This document shows, one piece after another, positions 11,901 to 23,900 of a stretch of 64,000 bases of DNA (positions within the stretch are counted from its first letter, which is position 1; every line of letters begins with the position of its first letter). The position numbers and the translations under genes were made by a program. This DNA comes from Telopea speciosissima. Its lineage: Eukaryota > Streptophyta > Magnoliopsida > Proteales > Proteaceae. The DNA lies in contig NC_057925.1 in the NCBI RefSeq assembly GCF_018873765.1, positions 49,364,010 to 49,428,009 on the forward strand. The letters are read 5' to 3'. The notes under the pieces are model-generated. The model searched no databases, was not told the origin of the DNA, and saw only the letters and a program-made list of their open reading frames with translations.

Positions 11901-14900
11901 TTAGCCACAGCAGAGCAGATCTGAGAAAAGTGTCTTGAAGACATCTCTAGTGTCGAACTAATATATAAATCGGTTTACTCAGTTTGTATTCGGAACCATC
12001 ATGTTCTGGTTCAAAATCGAACCAACCCAACATCTAAAACAAGAACTGAACCGAACTGTAACAGGTGGTTCGGTTCATTATTGACACCCTTACAACATAC
12101 TTTATCAGCAGGACAAGCTGCCAAAGAGATCAGCAGACTCGATACTCCAACCAGTCCTCCTACCACCAAAATTTATTCACCAGTCAAGTACAGTCAAACA
12201 AGGAAAGAAAGTCCTTGTACAGCAATAAAACTCTAATTAGAAGTCTAGCCTAATTAGGAAGTAGAGATCTAGTCTAACTAGGGAAAAGAAAAAACTAAAA
12301 CAAGTAAACAATATCTAGCCACGATAGGGACACACCTCCTATTGTGTGGTTCACATGAAATCTGTACCCCCATGGTACTTAGGGTCCATTCTTTAACACT
12401 AACAAACTGACTGTCTCACCGAATTACTTCAGCTGCCTTCAACACTAACTATGAGCTTCAAAACAATGTGAGAACCAGACCTCCCTAGTTTTTTTATAAT
12501 GAGGAGAGGATTGATCCATTGGATCCCACAAATGGGCCCCACCTAGAGAGAAACTTATGTTTAACAAAAATAATCTGCAGCTCATGCAGAAGACAGTTTT
12601 TCCTGCTCCTTCTGTGGCTCCCCACAAAGAAATTTTTTTTTTAACAAAAAGAATATGCTGTTCATGCAGAATACAGTTTTTTGCTGCTTCTTATACTACT
12701 TTTGCTTCTCTGATTTGACTCATTTATTTAGGGCTTTGGAGTATGTCCCTGGTGATTGGGAATGTGTTATGTACTGCTAAAAACATCCTCAGAACTTTTT
12801 TTTTTGAAAATTTTGCAATGTTAAGAATCCTCAATTTATTAAAAGGGTTAGTGTTTGATACTGAGCTGTACATGCCTCCATGTGAGTCCTGCATACTGGT
12901 TGGTTTTTTATTAGCTCATGGTGAGTTGCCATTGGTCCGTCGTGTATTCTACAGTGTTACTTTTGGTTCCTGAAGCTCCAAGAACGCGTGTACTAATCAG
13001 AAATACTTTATGATACTCTATGGACCTTTTATTTTGTTAGTTAATCCATGTGTTTTTCCTGTCCTTATGCTTTGCGTCCAATTGCAGAGTGGCAACTCCT
13101 TGGTCCTTTCTACAGCGGCTCCAACTCCAATAGTGACTCAAGCTTCAGGAGTCATGCAGAGCTCTATAGCTGTAACTCAGCAACCGGTTCCTGTTTTCAG
13201 GCAGCCTGCTGGGGTACATATATCTCATTATCCTCCTAACTACATACCATATAGCCAATATTTCTCCCCATTCTATGTACAACCCCCAACTATTCACCAT
13301 TTTCTTAGCAACACTGCGTACCCTCAACAACCTCCAACTGGCAATGTGTATCCACCTGCAGCAGCTGCTGCCACAGGTGTCAAATACTCTCTTTCACAAT
13401 ACAAACCTGGAATTAATACCAACAACTCAACCCACATAGGAATGGCGGCTGGTTATGGACCATACAGCTCCTCCCCTGCTGTTTACAGTCCCAGTCCTGC
13501 AACAACCACAGGAAACTCTACAGGAAACGAGGATCTTGCAGCCTCTCCTTTCAAGGAAAATAATATCTACATCACTGGCCAGCAGGTTTGTCTTCCTCTC
13601 TCTCTCTCGCTCTTTTAAGATTTGTATCTGTTAATTCTACTATAGTATAAAGAAAATACCTCATGGTTCAGAGTTGTTTTAGTCCTTTATTAGAGTTCTT
13701 TTTCCTTAGGCTCTGTCTGGAAGCACAAAAAATGCAATGGTCAGAGTAAAGTAGAAAACTAGTTGTGTAATGGTTTATTTAGAATCTGGTTGAATGGAAA
13801 ATAAATCTTCAATGGAGTTTCTTTTGCCATCTTTCTCTGTAAATTATATGTCTAGAATACATGGAAATAAACCTAGCGAGGGAAAAAGAAATCTGCTGTA
13901 TTCGGAGTTCACTTTCTATTTTCTCTCTGAGGCAAATGCAAAGAGTGTGTTCTTTCACTTCAATTTCTCTACAACCAAGGGGAGTCTAGAAAAGATTGTG
14001 GATGGATGGTGACTGTATTGGAATATAGTCTAAAGCTTGTCTGTACTATTCATTAATTCTGCATCACCTGATATATGAATCAAATGGTGGATCCTGTAAC
14101 ACACTATTTCCTGGGTTATGAACCTTTGGGTTGATTTATCCTACATAGCCATATATACACATGTAGTTATATTTTTGTTGGACAGTTTCATGCTTCTAAT
14201 GTAGTTCTAGTTTGATAGTAATCAAACTAGAAACCGATACCAGAATCTGACTCAAAAGGATGACTGGATTAGGGTTTAAACTAAGGGAAATGCTAAACTA
14301 GGTTTAGGGTTTTATGGAAGTTAGGGTTAATGTTAGGTTGTTGGATTACTAATTCCAGTAATGAAATAAATTGAAATTAGCAAAACAGTGGGTGTAAACA
14401 GAATCAGCAGCAAGGGTTATGGTGAAACAGGTTAAATTTAGGGTTAGGGTTAGAGAGGAGAGAAAGTGGAGATTCTAGGGTTAGTCTGGGCAGAACCAGC
14501 TGCAATTTGGATCTGAGTGTCCCAATAGGGCAGGGGAGTACTCGATCTCAGTATGGGAGGAATCCCAAGGCTGGTTAGGGCTGGAATGGATATAGAGCTT
14601 AGAACAGAAAAGGGGAAACAGGGAAACTAGGATTTGGGGGATTTAGAGTTGCTGGCAATGAACAAACTTCAAAACAGAATTATTAATGTTGAATGGTCTT
14701 GAGATCAGAACTTGAATGTAAAAAGTAACCAAACGAATCACCCAGGCTTCCCACCGCAAGGTTTCAATCGGATCAAACACCGATTCCGTCAGCCTTGATC
14801 AAACACAAGACAAAGATCTTCTTGGAGAAGACGAGTTGCAGAGCAGCAGCCTTGAGAATAGTTTTTTTTTTTTTTCAAATTGTGAGAGGTAAGAAGTCGC

Positions 14901-17900
14901 TCCCATGAATTGTCTTTATTTATAAGGCCTAAAGGCCAACTCCTATTCAGCCTAGAAGTGGGACCCCCCCTCCCCTCAGCCGACTCTATTACAAGAGCAC
15001 CTCCTCTCTCAAAACCGTGGAGAGGAGTTAATGTAGTCCTAGATAGGTAGGAGACCTACTAGGAGCCAGGTAAATCAGAGTTTTTAACTATGTTGGCCGA
15101 TTGGGACAGAATGGATAAACTAGGGCAGAATTAGGGTTAGGATTAGGGTTTTGAGCTAGGGTTTTATTTGGTAATGATGTGCAGGTTTTTAGGAATCTAT
15201 TAATGTAGGTTTGGTTTGATTTGGACGAAGTTGGAAATCTAGGGTTTCGGGTTAGGGGCCTTGTAAAAATTGGGTGTTTTTAGAATCTAGGGTTTAGAGA
15301 TGGAATCTGGGGAAAGTGAGCTGGTCAAGTGTTAATGGCAGTATGGGGAGTGAGATGAAAATAAAAAGATCAGATTTTGATGGGTGGTTAGGTCTAGGTT
15401 GAAGTTAGGGCTTAATTAGGGTTTAAGGGATTATAAGGCTGCAATGGAGAATTGAAATTAGGGTTGTTGCCGAGTCAAGTATGAAGGCTGTGGATGAAGT
15501 TTAATGATGATTGATGGAGGGAATAAGGATGCTGGTTTGATGATCTAAATTGGATCGATGGGGAAGGTAGGTTTAGGTTAGAGGATGAGAAGTAGAAGGG
15601 AATAACTGAAATTAAAATAGCTTACTGGTTTGAAGAGATTCCCAACAACAGCAGCTTGAGCAATTGTGAGAAAACCTCCCAATCTTCACGATGCAAGGAG
15701 TCACAGGAGTCCACCCACCCTATCCACCTTGAGATCCACAAGGATATAATACTCTGAGAGCAATGGCAGCAAGCTTGAAAGCAGAAATTTGAATAATTGA
15801 ACTGTGGGGGAGCCTCCCACGTTTAAGCTTTATTTAATCAAAACTGAACAAAAAATCCTACTCAGATTAGGAGTTGTAATCCTAATCTGAATCCTAATTA
15901 CAAACATAACAATCAGACTTATAATCCAAATCTGATTTTAAAAACAAAGCAGTCCTCCTAAAAGAAATCGTGGAGGGGACATAAAAGTCAAATAAAACAG
16001 CTGAAATAATTAAGGGCCAAAAGACTAATTTGCCCTTAATTAAAGTACTTGAAAAAACTAAGTATAGAAGGCTCCAACGAAAAAACAAAACAACTGCCTA
16101 GGTCAAGGCTTCTTCTTCCTAGTGCTTGGACCTGCATCAGGAGTGGGACACTTAAGTTGTCACATGACCAGTAAAACAAATAAAAGAAATCTACTTATTT
16201 CACTTAAATTGAACCGCTGGTTCAAACCAGTTTTGGACCTGTTCAATTTAAAACAAAAAAGCATGAAAATAAAACTAAGTATAGAAAACTACTAGATACG
16301 AAACAACTACTTGGACTTCTTCGTCTTACGGATATAAGTCTTCAGATCTGCTTGGAAACCATTATTCTGGCATCGTCTTCCTCCTGCGAGCATACTTGTG
16401 CTGGAACCTTGATCCTGCAGCACCTTCTAAAAATTTTCAGAATTCAAACAAAAATAAAGAACAGTTTTCCAGACTTGGTTTTTCAATTGTAGGCTGGAGT
16501 TGTTCACATCCTGCAGTCCAAGAATCATGGGCTGGAGGTGTTCACAATCTGCAGTCCAAGTCAATTGTAGGCTGGAAGTCTTTAGACTATAAGTCGAAAT
16601 TGTGGGCTAGAAGTTTTCAAACTATTAAGTCCAAATTGTACCTTGGAGGTTTTCAGATTACAAGTCAAACTGTAGGCTGAGTTTTTAGGTTGCAAGTTAA
16701 ATTATAGGCTAGATGTTTTCAGACTATAACATAGTTGTCACGGCGTCACGGCGATCCAAGTCGGTGGAGGGGTGTCACGTCGATATATCGACATGTCGCC
16801 CGCCATGGCGAGCATGTCGACCATGTTTTATTTTTTATTTTATCTATTTTTTATGTGTTAATAGATGTATACTCAAGCCATGTTTTATTTTTTCTCTATT
16901 GTTTCTCAAGTTTTAAGAAGAAAATTCAGAAATCGAAGAGGGAAAGAAGAAATCGACAGAAATCGAAGAGGGAAAGAAGACAGGAAGAAGAAATCGAAGA
17001 GGGAAAGAAGAAATCGAAAGAAATTGAAGAGGGAAAGAAGAAATCGAAGAGGGAAGAAGAAATTGAAGACAGGAAGAAGAAATCGAAGAGGGAAAGAGAG
17101 ACACGAAGAAGACAGGAAGAAGAAATCGAAGAGGGAAAGAGAGACAGGAAGAAGCAATCAAAGAGGGTCGCCATGGCGTAGGTCGCCATGCAACCCTCTC
17201 CAGCGCCAGGACACCATGGCGATGCCATGACAACTATGGACTATAAGCAATCCAATTGTGGTTTTTAGGAGAAGCTATAAATGCACGTATTGACAATAGG
17301 CCCAAAACATGTTTTGATGAATGGAATTGGCTTTCAGCTCTTTAGTTCTGTGAGATTCAGAGCACCTATTTGTCGTGAGATGCATAAAAACATTGGTGGG
17401 ATGCCAAGTTTGTGATTCAGGTGGGACTCCTGAATCAGTTATCTTTCTTTCTTAATTTTCTCATATTTTCTTATCTTTCTATGCAGGTTACATGTCAGTT
17501 CATCCTGCACATTACTTTCTATTGAGTTTTCTAGTTCCCGTTTTCCAATAGGAAACTGTATTATTTGAGTTTGTGGCTGTTGGATCCCTTTCAAATTTTA
17601 TTATTATATTCTGTCTAGTTTGAATCTCTACTGCTAGTAGCTATTTCTCATCACTGTGGTCCAGGTTTATTGTTGGTTTCTAAATCCTAGTTCTTGATGA
17701 TTTAGAATGATAATATTTAAGAAGAAAAAATCAAGCTCTGGAAGTAGGTGGGAGATACTTAGCCTTCAACTCCTCCTTTATATCATCCTAGGTGGTAGGT
17801 TCTATGCTATGAACTTGCAAATGTTGTTCATATGATCTCCACCACCATTCCCTGACCGGTCCAATCAACTTGATGCTAGCAAACTTGGGTTCCCTGGGCT

Positions 17901-20900
17901 GTGTCAAGTCATACCAATCTAAGCATTCATCCAAAGCGGTTAGCCAATCATAGAATACTCGTAGATCGAGTTTCCCATTATACTGTTTGAGTTCTCGCTT
18001 GACCTTTTGGGCATCATCAGTCCTCCAATTAGTAAAACCAGACTCTACTATGGTGTGCAGGGCATTCTCTATAGACCTATGTGTGCGGAGTCTCCATGGG
18101 GCTCGTCTTAAATCCCAAAAATGGTTGTTTGCAATGGATTGGGATGGTAATCCTTCCTCAAGTTTGTGGTGTTCAGGATTTTCAGGTGTGGGGGTTTGGA
18201 TTACGAAACCTTTTGTTACTCTAAGGCAGCAAACTTATCAAACAACACATTGACCTAGGCTGGCCTCTTCTGGGTTCCTTGCATCACTCCGGACATGGCT
18301 CGAATATCAAATATTGTTGTTTTAATCACCTAAAAATAGGTTTTAGAACGAACAGTAAACTAGTATTGCAGTAATGGGAATTAGGTTCTAGCCATAGTTA
18401 TCAAGGCGGCAAGGCGACCACGGCGTGTGAGGGCCTTCCAAAGCGCCTTGGCGATAGGGCGGCCGCAAGGTGTCTCGCCAAGGCGTTCTAGTGTTCTTTT
18501 TTTATATAACCATTTTATTTGGCACAAATAGCATATTAAAAATGATATAACTCTACTTTGCTAAATAAATATTAAAGAGTTAAACCAATGCAAGATATTC
18601 ATCAGAAAAACAAATTAACAAACTAAGTTAATCATATTATCATAGCAATATAGCATATAAATATGAAACAACATTATAAATTATTAAATATAAAGAATAA
18701 AGGGTTGGTAAATTATTATACTTACCTTTGTGTTGCCAAAATGTGAAAAAAAGAGGAAAAGAAAGAAAGAAAGACAAGATTGAATGAAGTCAAAGGAAAT
18801 GTTTGTTACTCAACACTCCACAGTCCTCTTTAGAAACAAACAAAAGAACATACAAGGCTGGAGATGTCGATGGAGAAGCTGGACTGTAGAAGGGGAAAAA
18901 AAAGTGTCGAGGGTTCACCGCAGGTTTTAGAAGGGAAAAAAAAAAGCGCACAATACTTACCATGGAAGCTGGACTGCTAAAGATGTCGCCGGTGGGGGTG
19001 GAGGCTGGAGGAGCAGCAGCAGCATGAGAAAAAAAACCCGTAAAATAGAAGAGAAGAAGAACAATAGAAGGTTAGTTACCTCGCTGGAGACGTGGTAGCT
19101 GGAGGAAGCTTCGTCGGAGTCAACGCCGGCCGACAGGAGAAGAAGAAAAGTCGAGGGTTCACCGTAGGTTTTTGTTCACTACAGTTCACTGCAGTTTTTT
19201 CTCCCAATCCCAAATAACGAAGAAGAAAAGTCGAGGGTTTTAGTTTTGGGTTTTCAGTTTTGGACTTCAGTTGAAAAGGAACAAAAAGTCTTTTATACCC
19301 TTGATAACATGTATCTCAGTGTATATAATACACATACACCAGCCAATGAAAAGTTAATAAATAGAATAAAACAATAAAATCAAATAAATGGGGTTTTTAT
19401 AGGCTTGATCCAATGTATCTCAGTGTAGATATTCCATATACACTTTCCAATAATAAATTACGAAATAGAATAAAAAAGTAAGTACATAAATAAATTAAGC
19501 AACAAAAAGCGACCGCCTTGGTCGCCTAGGAGACGCCTTGGTAACCTCCTTGGTAACCAAGGCGGTCCGCCTTTCGTACACACCATAAGGGGCCCCACCG
19601 CCATGTGCCCATAATTCCGCCTGGTCGCCTTGGCCACGCCTTGATAACTATGGTTCTAGCAGTAGAGATTCAAATTAAAACAGAAGAAAGACTGGTCTGA
19701 TGCGGACAATTTTTTGGTTGAGTACTTATTCAGACAACAAAATATAGTAATAAAATTTGGAAGGGATCCAATGGCCAGATGATGCAGGTGCACTACCTTG
19801 GACCGGCCCAAACCCTTTTGGTAAGGGTGTCAATTTGGAACCAAAACCGCCCGCGTAAAACCGTACCAAACTGTACCGTTGCAAAAACGGTATGGTATGG
19901 TCAAATGGTATTGATCACGGTACGGTATGGTATCAGTATTGGGTACAATAACGATGGTATGTACCGAAACCGTACCGTTATACCGAAACTGTACCGAAAT
20001 CATACCGTGTTGGGGAGCGTAAGAACATGTATTAAAGTAATAAAAAGCTTCTTGACTTCAAGTAGAAAAAATAGGAGAAAATTAAGAGGTGTGTGCGTCT
20101 GACGTTGTAAACAACGAGTAAAACAAGACAACTTTTGACTTCTTTTAACTTTTCCATATTGGAAACCGTGACAAGTGTGGCATTTCTGGTAAATAAATAA
20201 AAGAAATAGGAGAAAATTACTAGGGGTGAGTGTGTGACACGATAAACAACGAGTAAAACAAGACAACTTTTGACTTTTTCATATCGGAGACCGTGACATC
20301 TGACACACTTTCCTATTAACTAGAAAGTTGTCCCAAATGGCATGTCAAGTCATGCATGGGATGGGATCATGGTGACATGGTGGGAGTCTCATACATCATG
20401 CATGAAATGTCAAATGTGATTTTCTAAACTGTTTCTATACCGTTTTTATACCGTACCGAAACCGTATTGAAACGGTACGGTATCGGTATTGAAAATATGA
20501 TTTTTAAATGGTACGGTATCGGTATTGGGTACTTGTTTTTGGTACCGTACCAAAACCGTACCGTAATACCGAAACCGTACCGGTTGACACCCTTACCTTT
20601 TGGGAACCTAGACGGAGATGTACCGGGTCTAAATCTGGGATTTAGTCTAGTAGGATATTAGTAGTCTATATATTTAGTCTATTTATTTATTTGGATTTAT
20701 TGTATTTAGTCTTTCATTTTATTTTGAATACAGTATAAGCAGCGATAGAGTTTCATTATGTTTCAATTTTGTAGTTAGAATAGGAGTGCTTTGATTTCTT
20801 TTATTTATACCATGTAATCATGCAATTAGAACTCATATTTAGAGAATGGAATGGTAAGTGTTGTGAGTACCTGCGTGGCTAAAGTGATTGTGCGGTCTTC

Positions 20901-23900
20901 TCCTCCCCTTCTTATGCGATTTCTCCTTTCTCCTGCAAATATTCCATTTCTCCTGCAAATATTCCCTTCTTCCCTACTGGTCCTCCACCACCAGATACTC
21001 AAGTAATGAAGTTTCCTATCCGAAAGAAGGGGAATCAGAAAGTATGCGTAGGATGAACTGACATGTTATCTGATTTAGAAGAATAACAAAAATAAGAAGG
21101 GAAGATAACTGATTAATGTTGGACTCCTGAATCATAGACTTGGCATCCCACCGAAGTTGTCCTTGGCATATGATGCAGTTGCATTACACCATAAGGCCTA
21201 GGTGCATGCTTGGGAAGGCCCACACGGTGCTGGTGGCAGTCCAAAGGGCTGAAAACATGCTTTGGGTAGTTATATTATTGGTCGGGCCTTTTATTTTCTT
21301 GGGTTTCATTATCAAGGGTTTCAGTAAAGTGGGGGGTGAATTTAGTACACGGGATTAGTAGTTAAGTTTTAAAGTTGTACGTTAGGATGTTTAATAGCTT
21401 TTAAGAGTTCTTTTTTGAGTTTATTTACTTTAATTTAGTGTGTGAGAGTGATTAAGAGTCTTTTATGAGTCAGGATAGGAATTTTTAAAGGTATTATATC
21501 AATTGGACATGTATTGAGTAAAGAAATTTGAGTCTTTTTCAAGAGTTTGGTGATGTTGAGCTGTGCACATGGGATTGGATTTCCAGATCTGATCTCTCTC
21601 CTAGTTCTTTTCATCTCTGAGATCAGGTGCATATTTCTTCTCTTTGTTTTTCTCATTCTCTCGATTCTTCTAATTCTCCTCTCTTCATACCAATTTCTTG
21701 TTCTGATTTTTTTTTTTTCTGGAACTCAAAGTAGTAATTTTTGAAACTTCAAATCTAACCATTTGATTTCAATACTGCTTTCATACTTAGCAATTGGTTT
21801 TTGTTCTGAACCTTCTTTGGAACTGATTTCCTATTTTCTTACTCCAAATATGATTTCAATTTAATCGATTTTTCAAGTTCTTTTTTCTAAATCTGATCAC
21901 AGATTTCTGACTGTCATTAGGCTTGTTATTTGGCACTGAAATCAATCTCTAATCTGTTTTGTCTGAACCTTCCATCGATTCTCATGTTTAGGAATTCCTT
22001 CTTCAAGTAGTAGTCTTTAGAACTTAGGAATCTATCATTGTACCAAGCTTGATTTATAATATAATAATAATATTCTCCCTTCAAGAGGGTGGGCCTTGGC
22101 GCTATGGTAAGGTTGATCCATTGTGACCAAGTGGTCGCGAGTTCGAGTCTGGAAGCAGCCTTAGAGAGGCTGCGTACATTATGACCCTCCCCAGACCCTG
22201 CTGTGGTGGGAGCCTTGTGCACTGGGAACGCCTTTTTTTCCCAATATTCTCCCATCCAATTAGAGCTTTTGGCTGAAAAAAACCCAGCCAAACCCTTTTA
22301 CATGGATTCTACAATCTTATTTTATAAACTTTATGCTAGGGCGTTCCCCGAAACCCCATTTAGTTGGGATAAGGCTGAGTTGTTGTTGGCCAGAATTTTG
22401 GATGGATCTGATCCCTTGATTTTCTGTTATTAAAATTCTTTGGAAAACTAGTTTCATTCCTTAACTGAGATCCTATTGCAAGCGGATCTCACTGGTTCGA
22501 GATTAGCATTGCATTAGCAACCCACCAAAGTTTTCATACATCTCACAGCAAATAGGTGCTCTGAATCTCATATAACTAAAAGGTTGAAAGCCAATTCCAT
22601 TCATCAAAGTTCGTTTTGGGCCTATGGCCAATACATGTATTTATAGCTTCTTTTAGAAACCACAATTTGATTGCTTATAGTCTTTTAACCTCTTGCATAC
22701 AATTTGACTTACGATCTGAAAACCTCCAGCCTACAATTTGACTTCAAATCTGAAAACCTCCAACTTACAATTTGGATTAGTCTGAAAGCTTTCGCCCAAC
22801 TATTTGGGCTTATAAGTCTGAAACTTCCAGCCTACAATTGACTTGGACTGCAGAATGTGAACACCTCTGGGCCACAATTGAATTGGATTGCAATGTGAAC
22901 ATCTCCAGCCAACTATTGAAAAACCCAAATCTAAACCAGATTTGGTCTACAGTGAACTAGAAAACTGCTGTAAACCGAATCCAAAGGTGAACCGCAAGCC
23001 ATTATTCTGGGCTGGTCTTCCTTATGTGAGCATACTTGTGCTGAAACCTTGATTATGCATCAAAGGTGCCAATAGCTTTTATGTGCATACAGAGGTGCCT
23101 AGCTTTCATATTATCAATAGACACGGCATTTATGTACATTGACACATGCTCTGCATTCTGTTTGTCTCCAACATTTGATGTACTCTAGCTTTGCCCCACT
23201 TCATCACTGATGAATGGAGGAAATTGCATACATTGAACTGCAGGCAAGTAGGCAACACAAATGAATGGAGATGCTTAACATGTTTTTCAATCTAATCATG
23301 TTGCGGATTTCTCATAAAATATTTGCCAAGATTTTAGCATTCTTAGGCCTGATTTGGTATGATTTCTATTTTAGTTTCAGATTGATTTTATGAAATAGTC
23401 AATAAATAGATTTTTGGTCAAGAAATTGAAATTGTTTTGGTTGCATAAATCTGAAATATTTCAAAAATAAGATATTTATTTTGTTAGTTTAATTCGTGGG
23501 AATAGATTCTTTCTTTTCCATTGTGATGGAGTTCTCCACATTGTTGCCCTGACGCTGCTGCCTTGCCACTTCTGCAAGCCCTGCGCAAGTGCATCGTCGC
23601 ACCAGCACACCTGCAACCTTCATGAAAGCACCCCTCATCCCCCCGCAAACCCCAAAAAATATTACTACTAAGTATTGGGATGGCCAAAATGAATGTCGGC
23701 AACCCAAGTACACAAGGACTCTGCCAATGTTAGTGTTAGCTACATTTGCCGCCTATATATCAGCGTAGACCATGCCTCAAAACTGCTCTATTGTGTAAAA
23801 TAGCTGCATGTATGCACCGATTTTTTTTATTATAGTTTCAAGACTTTTGAACAGTAGTGGATTGAGAAAGGCAAATATGGTTACAGCTACTGGACAGAGA

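Larger units (their letters stand above)
9963..12092. mobile_element. hAT-like element with nested LTR
   Basis: The ends TAAGGGTTTAAAT and ATTGACACCCTTA are imperfect inverted repeats of the type seen at 19822-20595. The flanking 8-bp words CAACTGAC (9955-9962) and CAACATAC (12093-12100) match at 6 of 8 positions, as expected of an old insertion. Both ends carry repeated AACCGAACC/GGTTCGGTT words. The middle holds a SINE-like piece and the LTR at 10986-11822. No transposase is recognisable. Confidence 0.55.
16428..17705 (+). mobile_element. LTR-like segment, inverted partner of the gypsy LTR at 18315-23062
   Basis: Sequence such as GAAGCTATAAATGCACG (TATA region, near 17270), ATGGAATTGGCTTTCAGC and TTTGAATCTCTACTGCTAG matches the LTR at 18315-23062 but in the opposite orientation. 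It begins next to copy E, so its true start is unclear, and it carries a hAT insertion. Fossil. Confidence 0.65.
18315..23062 (-). mobile_element. 5' LTR of a gypsy fossil, split by three insertions
   Basis: On the minus strand it starts TGATGCATAATC at 23062, has a TATA region (GCTATAAATACATG, near 22640) and ends just before the primer-binding-like site at 18311. Subtracting nested copies at 21171-22505, 19780-20990 and 18393-19652 leaves about 0.92 kb. The inverted partner at 16428-17705 supports the alignment across insertions. Confidence 0.65.

Noticed and set aside
9007-13087. Extra GIP1-like exons in the 3.9-kb intron
   Set aside because: Exons 9007-9171 and 13088-13585 join in phase 0 without loss of family motifs; the intron is transposon sequence.
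16735-17230. Long K/R/E-rich and F/L/S-rich open frames on both strands
   Set aside because: They are produced by a purine minisatellite inside a hAT miniature element; all frames stay open because the unit lacks stops.
22100-22160. tRNA-like A and B boxes
   Set aside because: They are part of an Au-like SINE; no cloverleaf with acceptor stem can be drawn.
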